Assembly (NCBI GenBank): GCA_028023455.1
Contig: JAQFVV010000021.1
Coordinates: 1,304,001-1,368,000 of the forward strand
Length of the DNA: 64,000 nt
Reading direction: 5' to 3'
Origin: Epiperipatus broadwayi
Taxonomy: Eukaryota; Onychophora; Udeonychophora; Euonychophora; Peripatidae
Position numbers and translations under genes: made by a program. The notes under the pieces were generated by a model. That model was given only the letters and a program-made list of their open reading frames with translations. It made no database searches and was not told the DNA's origin. Below are positions 12,969 through 24,260 of this stretch, piece after piece (within the stretch, counting starts at the first letter, position 1; every line of letters begins with the position of its first letter).

Positions 12969-13766
12969 GTGTATACTAAACTTAATGTAATTAGAAGAGA
13001 CTTGAACTAAGATTCTCAAGCTTTCTACAATTATGCACTCACATCTTATAAAACAATACACATGTCCACATGTTAAAAAGATAAAAGATCTCAAATGTGC
13101 ATATTTCATGTAAAACCAGTAATCATCAGTTGGTTCAGATCACCATCTACCATACATATGTACAATCAGTGCTCAGTTTATATTAAGATAGCAAATCTTC
13201 AAACTTTAATGAACAGGCTTCAATCTTCTCCACCTTCAAACTCTTCAGCCATCCACATCACTGAAAATATTATAATAGAATATTCAAAGCCCTTGATGAT
13301 GACAATATTATTGCCATACCCATGTTGACTTTAAGTCACTCTGATCTCTCACATACATGACCTTAATATGTCCATTTAAATATACCCAAAAAGGATGGGT
13401 ATAATACAGACATAATATGAAATATTCAAATATATGTATATTGTCTATACTTTGAGTGTTTCATCATTAGATTTTCAATGATATGGATGGCTAAAGAATT
13501 GGAAGATGGAGAAGATTGAAGCCTGTTCATTAAAGTTTGAATATTTACTATCTTAATATAAACTGAGTAGTGGCTGTATATTTGTGTGGGAGATGGTGAT
13601 GCAGACCAACTGATTAGTGCTAGTTCAGCATGAAATATGGATATTGGAGATTGTTATCTATTTCACGTGTATGTGATCATGTATACTGGTTATAAGATAG
13701 GGTGCATAACTATAAAGAGCTTGAAAATCTGAATTTAAGTCCTTCTAATATATATATTGAACTGAG
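12969..13766. mobile_element. F2 fold-back element, about 800 bp, long inverted arms
   Basis: The left arm (about 12969-13268) and right arm (about 13473-13766) are near reverse complements. For example ATCAGTTGGTTCAGATCACC pairs with the right-arm GACCAACTGAT region, and AGATAGCAAATCTTCAAACT has its complement in the right arm. The centre includes ACCCAAAAAGGATGGGTATA. The open frames 13095-13328 and 12909-13109 lie inside the arms and are repeat by-products. This copy is moderately decayed; its tip B box has diverged. Confidence 0.8.
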
Positions 13767-14699
13767 TCCCCCTGAATAATATTTATGATTACCATATTAA
13801 CTAGTTTCCAATACCTTTTATAATTTTTGGAATTTAAACTTTAATAAGTTTAAATTTACTTTAATACTATGAGGATGGACTGACCCTTCAAGCAGAGAAG
13901 CAGAATACCTTTGGTGGATGAACCATCAATGGTACCTATAACAAGGTTGAGTCTATATCAAGCATAACCTATGATCACATTTTAAGACTATAGCACTTCT
14001 TGACTGTTAGATCAAACACCCCACATTCAAGCATTTTGCTTGTTTTGAGTATGAACCCAAGTGCCATCTGACTATATAAGCTATATAGCCATTATGATTG
14101 GACAATAAGCCATGAATCTAATGCTTGGCATATCCCAGGACTAGTTCATATTCTGTGTCAGGGTCCAGGATATTTATCACATATAAAATAACTATACTTT
14201 TAAATTAAACGTGATGCAGTGACAAGCAAACATTAATATTTATTCATGCACACACATATCTAATAATATAAAATAACACAATATAATATTTACATAAAAA
14301 TATAAATGATTACTTTCAGGCTAAAATTATGATAGTCCTTCATTAATTAAAGTTCATTTAAAATAAGTATAAAATGTCTACAGACAAGTATCAAAATGTC
14401 TTTATCTGGGTTTTCATGATTGTCAGATTCCAAACAGTTGACTTTTTGATTTCCATTGATAGTTCCCGGGTTTGACTTCATTTATATGACTCAAGAATGG
14501 TATATATAGAGAGAGTATTTGGCAGCATCTTTAGGGCTTAGGCAATTTGTTCTGGGCATTGGTGCCAGGTAAATATAGATGATTTTACTGAGAACTAGGG
14601 CATTGATGTTAACTGCAGCAGTAATTGGCTGGCTTACTACTATGTTTACATTTTCCAATATCTCGATTTCTGGTTGTTTGGGTTCTCAATGAAAAACTC
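13767..14699. other. No gene; possible tRNA-like remnant at 14010-14105
   Basis: On the minus strand a TGGCTATATAGC motif followed 40-50 nt later by GGGTTCATACTC resembles A and B boxes. It is isolated and weak. The rest is unrecognised, somewhat less AT-rich sequence that may be old repeat. Confidence 0.25.
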
Positions 14700-15010
14700 T
14701 GAGTCTGCATTCTGCATTCTGTCTGAACTGAATAATAGTAATCTGAACTGAATCATTAACAGAAAAAAGGCTGGATTAGTTCAATCATGAAATAAAGAGT
14801 AGAATAATTCAATCACAAAATACAGACCAGACTGAATTACAGATTTAAAAGTGGACTGCACTCAAACTGGATTTTAACTGGACTAATGAATAAATCACAA
14901 AGTGAAGACCAAACTAAATTACAGATTGCAGACCAGACTAATTCTGCCACAAAATGAAGAGTGGAATGATCTAATAGATTGTAGACCTGACTAAATAGCA
15001 ATAGGCTGTA
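14700..15010 (+). repeat. Degenerate minisatellite
   Basis: Variants of AATCACAAAATGAAGACC, CAGACTxAATTACAGATTG and CTGAACTGAAT recur about six to eight times at irregular 35-50 bp spacing. This is consistent with an old tandem array whose units have diverged. Confidence 0.6.
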
Positions 15011-15830
15011 GTGACTCTATATACTTTTCTCTCTCATTGTTTTAATTCCTTATCATTATTTTTAATTTTAATCTTAATTGAAGTCTGTTTTTTAACTATT
15101 TTTACATCTGCTTTAATCTAATCTTTTGATTAGATTAATCTATTATTTCATCAATAGTTTACAGAGATTTTTTAAATTAATACAATTTCAATACTATTAT
15201 CAATCAGAAATCTTATAAACTAATTACATTTTTGAAAGCTCTTCTTTTACAAACTAATTTTTATTTTAACTTTTTATATTTATTTATTTATTTTTTTGCA
15301 AAATAAAGAGTTGCCTTTTTTTAAAAAAAGGGGTTTTAAAAATTTTTCCTATCCCATTCTCTTTAAAAAAATAAATAATGCAAACTTTTTTGTATTTTTA
15401 CAAGATTTGTGTTTTAAAATCTGCTTAATAAATTATTATTTTTTAAAAAATTATGAAACATGTACTGCTATATATGCTATATATGCGAGTTTTATACATA
15501 CATATATATATACTACTCCAATGTTTCAAGATTAATTCATTCCATTTTACAATAAGTAATTGAAATGCTTACTCACAGCATAGGAAATAATTTAAAGAAA
15601 AGATCAATCCTTTTTCACGCATTACTTGTAACAGAGAATTGTCTAGACTATTTAGGCTAAAAGAAAGAAATATTTAAATCTGTCTTTCAATTTATCTAAA
15701 TATATTTCAAATTAATTGCTATTACTAAGTGGCACATCAGAAAGGTTTTCCAATGTAAATATCATCAATACCAATTCAAACAAGCAAAAATATTAAATAT
15801 ATACATAATATTTAAATTCAAGGATATTAT
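15011..15830. other. AT-rich stretch, nothing recognised
   Basis: It holds long A/T runs; the 79-codon frame at 15296-15535 is F/K/I-rich noise. Confidence 0.5.
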
Positions 15831-16044
15831 CTATACTGAACTCAATGTAATTAGAAAGGATTTCAACTCAAACTTTCAAACTTCTTATAGCTATTTACTC
15901 CATTCCATATGACTGATATTTATGATTACATACATGTGAAAAAAAAAGAATACCAATTATCATATTTTGTCCTGAACTAGCACTCAATATTTGATCCATA
16001 GCCAATCTTCCACACATGCATTTCTTAACATAAACTGAGAACTG

Positions 16045-16096
<52 letters not shown>

Positions 16097-16425
16097 GTGG
16101 AACTGATTATATATATATATGTGGAAGATTGTGATCTGAATCAATTAGTGAGTGCTGGTTTGACACAAAGTACTTATATTAGAGTTCATTTGTTCTTCTC
16201 ACATATCTTAATGTAAACAAAGAACTGATTATATGTATGTGTGGTAGATTGTGATCTGACCAACTAGTGAGTATTGGTTTGACACAAAGTGCTTATATTG
16301 GCGATCATTTGTCCTTTTCACATGTATGTGGTCAAGTATATCTGTTGTATGGAATGGAATGGAATGGAGATCTGGAGTGAGTTTGAAAGTCTGAGTTCAA
16401 CTACCTTTTAATTATATGTATTTGT
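15831..16425. mobile_element. F2 fold-back element, rearranged, with internal (AT)n
   Basis: The left arm begins with CTCAATGTAATTAGAAAGGA and the right arm ends with GTTTGAAAGTCTGAGTTCAA (B-box-like GAGTTCAACTACC, 16393-16405). The centre is replaced by a long (AT)n run (about 16048-16096). The right arm is partly duplicated: TGATCTGAxxCAAxTAGTGAGT occurs twice, followed each time by a TTTGACACAAAGT phrase. A TGGAA pentanucleotide run lies near 16350-16366. Confidence 0.75.
16048..16096. repeat. (AT)n microsatellite
   Basis: About 24 AT units with one slip, inside the F2 element above. Confidence 0.9.
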
Positions 16426-16785
16426 AATTGAAAAGCAGAAGTAATATCTCCCTTTAAGTTTTATAAAATAAAAAACCATGATGCTACATAACTCAGTGGA
16501 TGATGGTTACTTCCACTTTTCAATTACAGATATTTAAAAAAGTTATGATTATTTATTCTTACATATATATTATCATAATCCCACAAATGAATGTATGCAA
16601 CTACATATTGTCATATTTATGAAAATAATATTACTGTAAACACTTTGAAAAGTTTATTAATTAATACTCAATTTATTTGTCTGCATACATGAGTGTTTCC
16701 TAATATTTATAAAGAAAAAAATATTATATTTTAAATAATAAAAAATAATCAAATGGTTTTATTGATTTAGAATTCATAAAAAAAT
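16426..16785. other. Nothing recognised
   Basis: AT-rich, with no supported feature. Confidence 0.5.
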
Positions 16786-16866
16786 TGAATGCAGGAAGTA
16801 CTAGAACTGAAATCATTCCGAGGATTTTATACTTGAGGGTCTATAACTTTTTCATTTCACCACATA
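16786..16866 (-). mobile_element. SINE-C-like remnant
   Basis: On the minus strand the order is a tRNA-like middle, then AATGATTTCAG (B-box position), then TTCTAGTACTTCC. The same order and 3' phrase occur in the pair at 29990-30190. Low divergence from a tRNA is not evident, so this is an old SINE. Confidence 0.35.
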
Positions 16867-17261
16867 GGGCTTATTTTATATACAATAATTATTTTGAGTA
16901 TTTTCTTACAATTTTTTAAGTATAACAAACAATGAACTTTATAAATCTTGATATTTTAATGGTGTTTTAGTTTATAAAAATATACAAATTTAAAAAATAA
17001 TAATTAAAATATTAAATATTATTTATAATACTCAAATTAATATTTATTTAATATTAAGTTAAACAGTAATTTGTTTGAATTAAAAAAGTAAAAAAAAATT
17101 AAAGGATCTATTTTTTATTTTTGAATACCAATAAAAATCAAATCATGGAACTCCTAGGACCTGACCTGGCTTTCCTATTGATTGAGAATATACTTTGATG
17201 GTCAGGAAGTAATTTTTAAGTAGAAATTATATATATATATAACTAAAACAATAAATTTAAT
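16867..17261. other. Nothing recognised
   Basis: AT-rich, with A-runs and an (AT)n tract near 17229-17240. Confidence 0.5.
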
Positions 17262-17467
17262 AAACAATCCTTAAATCTGCAGAAGTACTTTGGGTTAATT
17301 TCTTAAACCTGCCTCTAATAAATCGACAAGCTGCTAACATTAAAATATGAGATTCGTGGAATTTGAATTGATGACATTTGCTTCCGCTTTTGTTTTTGAA
17401 TTTAATGGCAGTTGAGGCAGGTTTAAGAAATTAACCAAAAGTACTTCTGCGGATTTAAGGATTGTTT
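17262..17467. mobile_element. 206-bp palindromic element with 52-bp arms
   Basis: The left arm AAACAATCCTTAAATCTGCA, continuing to AAACCTGCCTC, is nearly perfectly complementary to the right arm, GAGGCAGGTTTAAG through GGATTTAAGGATTGTTT. The internal 100 bp is unrelated to the arms. This looks like a MITE or fold-back. No transposase frame is present. Confidence 0.75.
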
Positions 17468-18782
17468 GTAATAGTTTGTAAACTGTTAAATTTATTATTT
17501 TAATTATAATTACAATTTTGCTTTTAATTAATGGATATTTTATTTATTTTACATATATATATATATTGAATAACAATAATTGAATACATCTCTAATAAAG
17601 TCATCACTTTATTTTGTAAATATATAGATGCTAGTAGATATAACACAAAAGTATGATTAGTTAAAAGAAGAGAGGTTAACAAAAGAAGGTTTATAGTAGA
17701 GGGAATTAAAAATAAAATAAGAAATTGGTAGGGCTGAATATATTTCAGAGGTATTGGAAAGATTAAAAATTTGTTAAGTTGATAACAGACCTAGGTTTCC
17801 TTCAGACTAGGCTCTCCAGATTGGTTACAAAATCAATTGGAATGAACCTAATTGCAAAGCAATCTACCATGGGCAATCATATGCTAATAGTGCCACTAGG
17901 CTGGCATAACATCAATACATGTATTCTCATGCAAAAAAAAAAAGATTCCAATGTAATATCAGTGTTTCTGGAGCATTCATTCCATTTATTTTAATCCATG
18001 GAATATCAAAATAGTTGTACTGAGTAAAATGACAGGAAAAGAAAATTTAAAGATGTATGATTTATTGCTAATAATACTCACACAGTGAGCAAAAAAGACT
18101 TCTATATCTCTATTCCAGAAGTGTAATATGCAAATTACAAATTTACATATTAGTATATATGTTTGACTACTGTGATTATATCCTCTTCCCCTGATTGAAA
18201 GCACTGCTCAGTGAATTATTTGTTAAATTGTCAAATAAAATCTAATCTTTTTTTGGAAGTGTATTAATGTTATTTATAGAACTAGAATAATTATATAAAC
18301 TTCAAGATGGGAATAGAAAAGTGAGATGATAGTATGTTAAAGGCATAGATTTTTGGGGAGATTTAATAATAAAGAAAAGCTCATTATTTATTACCACTGG
18401 CTTCCTGTAAATTATCATAGAAGGTTTATTGTTATATTTCTTAATTTAATAAAATCATAATGTCATGCTCTAAACAACTGAACTAGTGGCAAATGAATTA
18501 TATATATTCATCTTTTATTGGAAAGGCTTCATTAGATGCACTATCTTATCATGTGCAGAGCCATCTATTCAATATATCATGTTTATTTCCATAGTGGAGC
18601 TTACACATTTTGTCATGCAGACAGTGCATAGACCATTTCATTGATATCCAAAATATAACCAGAAAAGTATCTCATGTCTTTTTATTGCGTTTCAGCATGT
18701 GTTTTAAAAGTAATAATTCACTATCTTTACTTTATCTCAGATCTTATTTATTTAATATATTTACAATTTTACAAGAGATTAT
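17468..18782. other. No gene; unrecognised
   Basis: Three frames of 66-72 codons (17779-17994 on plus, 17986-18204 on minus, 18610-18810 on plus) show no domain or codon signal. The last one runs into the LINE tail below. Confidence 0.45.
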
Positions 18783-18945
18783 AAAAGACCTTGAAAGAGG
18801 TCATATATGAGATGGGTGGAAAGAAATAAGGAAGTGTGCTGGTGTGATGGGCAGAGGAGAGACTAGAGATAAGATAGAATGAAATTTGAGGGATCTTCAT
18901 CCTGCAGTGGAGTCATAATGGTTAGAAATGATGATGATATACATA
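18783..18945 (+). mobile_element. LINE 3' end (C-terminal tail)
   Basis: In the frame from 18783 the peptide KRP-stop-KRSYMRWVERNKEV matches the KRPRxRPxxRW(M/V)xE motif that ends the ORF of a group of RTE-like LINEs. It is followed by a GATGATGATAT simple tail. Only the last part of the element is present (5'-truncated). The clade is inferred from the motif. Confidence 0.55.
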
Positions 18946-19595
18946 TATATTTAATAACAACTCCATGAACATGGTGCCAATATTTAAACCTCTTGTCAAA
19001 GTTTTCTCAGCTAAGAAAATATATGAAATTAAATCATATATTTTTAATAAAAAACATCATACTTACAATATCTATTCACATTAAACATACTTATGTTATT
19101 TTTTTATTATGCATTTACTTCTATAGCGATTTGTATTGTCAGGTTGAATAAGCAATATAAACAACCATTTAGTAAAGACTTGATTGCTCAAATTTGTTAT
19201 ACTTGACGTAAGAAAGAGGAAAATAGAGAAATTGCTACTTCTAATACGTCCAATAAATGACTTTAGTAAAAGATAAAGTCTACATTATATAGATGAATGC
19301 TTAATTGTTGGCCATAAAACGAACCCCAACTATAATATAGTTTTACCTCTTTTTTGTTAAAAGTTATGTCATTTACTCCCTGACCTTGAAGTCATGGTTT
19401 ATCTTTATTTTTAAAAAAATGATCAAGTTATTTGCTCAAGAGGTTATGTGATATTTGAACATCAGATAAGTCTAATTTCTATAAGGAAATCTTCAGATCC
19501 TAGGTCTGATACTCTATCCTTGCAATCAGCTATGCAGTGTATCTCTACATTTTATTAATTAGGATATGAATTTTTCTACAGTACAGGCTTTTTCA
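18946..19595. other. Nothing recognised
   Basis: AT-rich, with no coding frame. Confidence 0.5.
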
Positions 19596-19866
19596 TATCT
19601 GCACTTGTAAATGGATGGCTGAAGAGTTGTATCATGGAGTGGTTTGGAGCCTGTCCATTACAGTATGAAGATTGGCTATTTTAATATAAGCTGATCTTTG
19701 TATATATGTGTAGAGATGATAATCTGATGAGTGCTGGTTTAGCATGAAATATTTATATTGGTGATTATTTATCTTTTCAACATGTGTGTGATCAGGTGTG
19801 TCTATCAGCGGTATGAGATTGCATGGGTGGCTGAGGATCATATGAAAGTCTGAGTTCAAACCCCCT
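19596..19866 (+). mobile_element. F2 single arm
   Basis: This is a complete right arm: ATGGATGGCTGAAGAGTTG, GCCTGTCCATTACAGTATGA, GATGAGTGCTGGTTTAGCAT, then GTGATCAGGTGTG and a B-box-like GAGTTCAAACCCCC (19852-19865). The complementary left arm is absent. This copy therefore shows the monomer from which the fold-back is built. Confidence 0.75.
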
Positions 19867-20349
19867 ATATATTAATTAGGATAATAATTTAAGCGAAAAA
19901 AAATGTAACAATATTCCTTTTTGATGGGCAGAATATGATACATAAATTTACTTTTGCAGTATATGAAATTTGAATGCATAATGATAAACGTTTGGCTGTA
20001 TCATTTACCATAGGTAGATTACCATAAAACTGAAAACCTGGGTTCAAAGTTGAGTTCATATGTAGGGAATTTGAGTCACTTGACCACCCTTGTAACTATA
20101 TCAAAATGAAAAATATTTAAATGTAATGGAACTGATATGATTTAAATATAACTTACTAATAAATATTCCTTAAAAGAATTAATTTAATAACAAGTAAAAT
20201 AAATAAATTTAAATTCTTTATTAGTTATTTAAGTATATTGTAAAATTTCTAATATTATGATATAATTTTTAAAATGGATCATAATTGTATATCATAAAAG
20301 TGGTGATAAAAAGAGGAAATGCTTAAAACGGTTAATATTATATCCCACT
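19867..20349. other. Nothing recognised
   Basis: AT-rich; one B-box-like GGGTTCAAAG near 20041 stands alone. Confidence 0.45.
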
Positions 20350-20475
20350 CTACACACTTTGGTATAGTTACTAGCGCATTCGTCTTTGGATAGGGATGTC
20401 CCAGAAGTAATTCTGATACTTTCAGGTCTTGAACTCGAACTTCTTATGAATTCCTGAGCAATAAATCCATATGCA
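20350..20475 (+). mobile_element. SINE-A copy
   Basis: The head carries an A-box-like TGGTATAGTTACTAGCGC. The 3' part has the shared tail GAACTTCTTATGAATTCCTG, then AGCAATAAATCCAT. The B box is decayed. It has the same orientation and layout as the copy at 25600. Confidence 0.6.
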
Positions 20476-20699
20476 TTTTTATTATTAAATACCCATTAAC
20501 TTATATTGCTTTAAAACATAATTAATAAAAAAAATACATTTAAGTCCATTATTTACTTTAAATTATTTTAAATTTCACATTACTAACTAATGAATTCATA
20601 ATAAAGGTTTATGCCTCATTATATGCTTCTTTTAAACATTAGTATAATGCATAAATGATGGCTTAGCACAGAAGATAAATGTTTAAGCATAGAATTTCC

Positions 20700-20780
20700 T
20701 TTCATGTGTCATAGCATCTGCTGGGAAGCGAACCTGCTAACCCAGGACAACTGCTTGTAAAGCAGCTGTCACTGAAAGAT
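20700..20780 (-). mobile_element. SINE-B copy, tRNA-like
   Basis: The minus strand contains a CAGCTGCTTTACAAGCAGTT head and a B box GGTTCGCTTCC (plus-strand positions 20724-20734), then CAGCAGATGCTATGACAC. The same B box and downstream phrase recur at 24165-24260. Confidence 0.55.
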
Positions 20781-20864
20781 GTAGGCCTTGGTTGGAAAGA
20801 TATATCATTAATTTCAGATTAATATACATCTCAAAATATAGAAATAGATATAAAATGTTGCAAA

Positions 20865-21745
20865 CTAAAGCTAATACCAGATAAGGTGTGATAAAGGATT
20901 GCCTATTGCTGCCTTAATTATTCCCTTTATTTATTGAGAATATAATAATGATGCTAGATATATACATACTATTCATTATGCAAATGATATAGCATTCATC
21001 ACAGATTTTAGAAAAAGAAATGAATAAAATGCTTAAGATGTTGAATATCCTTATAGTCTTTTAAATTAAAGATAAATATCGAGAGTAAGATGATGGTGGT
21101 GGATTAACAGAAGATGGAAGAATAGATAAATGCCCAGATAAATAATATGTGTTTGAAATAAGTTAACAAATTTTGTCATATGAGGAGTATGATTAGTGAC
21201 AATAAGGTATGTCTTGTAGAGGTTAAAAGAAGAATAATGTTAGAAACATGCTTTTCAGAATAAAAGTATGTTACTATTAAATAAACATATTTATATATTA
21301 AATAGGATGAGATTTGTTGGAATATTTATTTGGTGTATATTGACATATGGATGTGAAACCTGGAGTTTGGGAAAACAATAAAGAATGAGCATATAATAAA
21401 TGGGAATCTGGATTTGGAGAAGATTAACAAGAAGAAGCAGGTTGAAAAAAATGATCAAAATATTAATAGAACTTGGAGTAAAAAGAGATCTATTGAACAA
21501 GATAAAATTGAGAAAAATTAAATCCTTGGGACATATTTTAAATCATGATAACCTTTTATCAAATATTTTGAAGGCTGTATTTTGGGGTGAAGATTAAGAC
21601 AGTGGTCAAGAATATCTCATCTTAAAAATGTGATCCGCAAAATTCAGACATTATTCAGTCATAGGCAAGTATGGAAAGAATTGTTGAAAATAGACTAATA
21701 TGGCTTTGATTTGGTACAATGTTGGGACTAAATAATAAATATGAC
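20865..21745 (+). mobile_element. LINE remnant: end of reverse transcriptase and C-terminus
   Basis: Reading frames shift repeatedly, but the conserved order is visible: a GxxxGCxLSP-like box near 20890-20920, then HYANDIAFITDF at about 20974-21009, where YADD has become YAND at 20977-20988. After that come a KFCHMRSMISD segment, a TYGCETWSL-like segment near 21341-21368, and WIWRRLTRRS...LGVKRDLLNKIK...SLGHIL (21409-21543), ending near HLKNVIRKI. This is the RT motif C, thumb and C-terminal region of a LINE common in invertebrates. Stops, frameshifts and the D-to-N change in the catalytic box show that it is dead. The upstream endonuclease is absent. Confidence 0.75.
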
Positions 21746-22019
21746 TTTTTAACAATTTAATTTTTTGTATTTTTATGTATCAAATTATAGTTATGTATTC
21801 TTAAGCAAAAATAAAATTTAACAAGGTGTTTTTTTTTTTTTTGAAAATGAATTTTTCATATAGAATCACAAAATTTCAATTTCAGCTGTTAAAATCATGA
21901 TTAATTCTTCAACCGCCTCTTACGAGGTCTCTCGTCGACATCTGACATCACTCTAATTCTGCTAGTTTTAATGGTAGAATATTCGTTTGACAGTTATTGA
22001 TTAGGTTTTTAAAAGTTCT
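21746..22019. other. T-run and unrecognised sequence
   Basis: A T14 run lies at about 21828-21842. A short GC-richer segment (21909-21950, CCGCCTCTTACGAGGTCTC) contains the small inverted repeat CCTCTTACGAGG. Confidence 0.4.
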
Positions 22020-22680
22020 GTAAGATGGTGCCCTCTTCCGAATTATTTTACAAGTAAAAAAATAAAAAAAATGTATTTAAAACTAAACAAAGAAGAACTT
22101 TGTCGGTGATTGGCTGTCAGCCGGCTCTCAGCCAAAAAAGACATTCTGATTGGCTGGAAAAAACAAAGAAACTGTCTGATCAAAGAAAATAAATAAAAAC
22201 GCTGAGATTTTCATTTCGAATGTAATTTAAAGTATTAAAAAAAATAAAATGAGAAATTAAAATACTTTTTTAAAAAATATACTAAAAAAACAAAATTATT
22301 TTCGAAAAATATTGAAGATTTTAGTAAAAATATTTAAGATTTAGCAAAAAGAAATCTTTACTTTTCCAGAACGTAAAATTGAAAAAAAGCATTTGCGTCA
22401 GCACTTTTTTGTTTAGACATTCGCTTTATATTTGCCGAAATTGAATATATTTTATAATAAATAAATAGCAATTTATTTTTGAAAGAACTTTCATTCTCTT
22501 TCATAACCTGAAAAATTAGTAATATACTTTTTATAAACGTATCTGAATTGAATTTAATATTATAGGCGAATATGTTTTAACAATAGGCTTTGTCTTCAGT
22601 TTGTGAGTTGGCCAATTAAAAGATTTGATTTTTACCTCATACAACCAATAATATAATTAGAGGTTAAAGGGTTAAATGCA
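22020..22680. repeat. Copy 1 of a diverged 0.6-kb duplication with CCAAT boxes
   Basis: It shares, in order, with 23030-23650: a GATGGTGCC/GCTGCCACC start, AATTATTTTACAAGTAA, an AGATTTTAGTAAAAAT segment, CTTTCATTYxCTTxTxxAA, and a final CCAAT-containing block before GGTTAAA. Inverted CCAAT boxes (ATTGG) sit at 22109-22113 and 22149-22153, and direct CCAAT boxes at 22612-22616 and 22645-22649. A CpG-containing GC-richer core lies at 22100-22160. Confidence 0.55.
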
Positions 22681-22721
22681 CACACACATGCACACACAAA
22701 CACACACATATATATATATAA
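22680..22721. repeat. (CA)n(TA)n compound microsatellite
   Basis: ACACACATGCACACACAAAC is followed by TATATATATATA. Confidence 0.85.
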
Positions 22722-23029
22722 TAATTAAAATTCATCATAAAAAGTAAATGAAACCTTGTTACATTAAATGATGGATATTTTGTTAGGCTTTTTTAAATTA
22801 ATATTTAATATAGGAGATTGAAAATTTTTGTTTTAAAGAATTACTATATAGAAATTGAGTTTTTCACATATCTTAATAATAATTTTATCCTTCACATAAC
22901 AATGTGTTAATGGATATTAACTTTTCTCCACCTATACTGATTAAAATTGTATGTGATTTTAGCTCACTCTCAAACTATTAATTTTTAGGTTATTTTGCAG
23001 ATTTTGTAGTTATTTTATCAAAAATACCA

Positions 23030-23650
23030 TACTGTATAATGCTGCCACCTTTATAATTATTTTACAAGTAATAAATCAATAATATTTAAATTTAAAGTTA
23101 TAACAATGAAATAATGCCTGTCTTCCAAGGTGCTGATGGTTTTTTTTATTTTCTACACAAGGGAGAACTTATTTATACAGTTATAAGTTCTTTGTTTTGT
23201 TTTTCAAAATGAAAATGTATGTTTAGAGTATTTTTTTACATATTTATTATTTGTTTCATAAAATATGTATGAAAAATATAATTATTTTAAATGCATAGTT
23301 CAGATTTTAGTAAAAATTATTACTTTTACGTGAAAGTAAATTGAGAAAGAAATCAATGATATAAGCTGAATTTTGCAATTGGTGGAGAAAAATACATTTT
23401 GTGTTGTCTGCTATAGATTATTTTTATCAATTATAAATATAAATTTTCTTTTTAAAAATCTTTCATTTACTTATACAATCTGAAAAAATTATTCATTTGC
23501 ATTTCAGAAACTAAACTAAAATAAGTATAATTTAAAGTCAAATATATTTTTACTCCTGATTCTGTAATTGACCAATCAAAAGTTTAGAACTTTAATTCAC
23601 TTGGCCAATAGGAATAATTGCAGTTAAATGATTTATAGAAGGGTTAATTA
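23030..23650. repeat. Copy 2 of the 0.6-kb duplication with CCAAT boxes
   Basis: This is the direct-orientation partner of 22020-22680, about 1 kb downstream. CCAAT boxes lie at 23572-23576 and 23605-23609 in equivalent positions. Overall divergence is high (many indels), so the duplication is old or these are two copies of one old LTR or transposon end. Confidence 0.5.
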
Positions 23651-23770
23651 ATCTAATCATGTGTGTTTTAAATTTACATTTTGAATGATGTAATAATTTA
23701 CCAATGTGCCAAAAGAAGATACCACCATATAAACATTATCTTGTTACTTGTTACTAGAGAAAAGAGGTAT

Positions 23771-23897
23771 ATGGTTTTATTGCTTAGTGATTTATATGAA
23801 GTTTGAGTGCCAGACCCGTGAATACCAGAATCGATTTTGGAACCTCCCAAGACAAATTAAATAGTCTACCACACTGGCCCACATGCACAGGGCATTT
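23771..23897 (-). mobile_element. SINE-A copy, antisense
   Basis: On the minus strand an A-box-like GGCCAGTGTGGTAGACT is followed by a B-box-like AATCGATTCTGG, then GGTCTGGCACTCAAACTTC and the tail AATCACTAAGCAATAAAACC. The order and tail match the plus-strand copy at 25600-25712. Confidence 0.6.
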
Positions 23898-23983
23898 GTT
23901 ATTGAAAATAAATTTTTAGTAAACAATCAGTCATTTTTTGTTATTGTTTTTGGAAATTACTGTATAGTAAATACAATTTTTAC

Positions 23984-24140
23984 TCAACTTAAGGATAATT
24001 ATATGTTAGACTAATTTCATCAATAACTGTTAATTAATTATTAAATCTCTTCAGAAAATTTTTAAACTTTATTGAAACAATCCAAAGTCATTCTAATAAT
24101 TAATAGTAGATGATGAAAATAGTCAAACATATAATCACCC
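23984..24140. mobile_element. F3 palindrome, short copy
   Basis: AGGATAATTATATGTTAGAC and the following TTTCATCAATAACTGTTAA pair with the right side, ATAGTAGATGATGAAAATAG then TCAAACATATAATCACCCTT. The inner part, TTTTTAAACTTTATTG, is shared with the larger F3 copies at 29351 and 51615. Confidence 0.6.
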
Positions 24141-24164
24141 TTAATTTGTGTAAAAATTGCATTT

Positions 24165-24260
24165 TCTATCAGTGCAGCTGCCTTGCAAGCAAATAGTTGC
24201 TTGCAGACACATATCGCAGGTTCGCTTCCCAGCCGATGCTTTGATATATGGAAAAAAAAA
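24165..24260 (+). mobile_element. SINE-B copy, tRNA-like
   Basis: CAGTGCAGCTGCCTTGCAAG is followed by B box GGTTCGCTTCC (24219-24229), then CAGCCGATGCTTTGATATAT and an A run. The A-run end and Pol III-like B box fit a SINE. Confidence 0.55.

Noticed and set aside
13095-13328. Recurring protein frame (also 26537-26815 and 19632-19859) that looks like a conserved family
   Set aside because: The recurrence comes from the F2 nucleotide repeat; frames shift and break among copies, and both strands of the palindrome are read.
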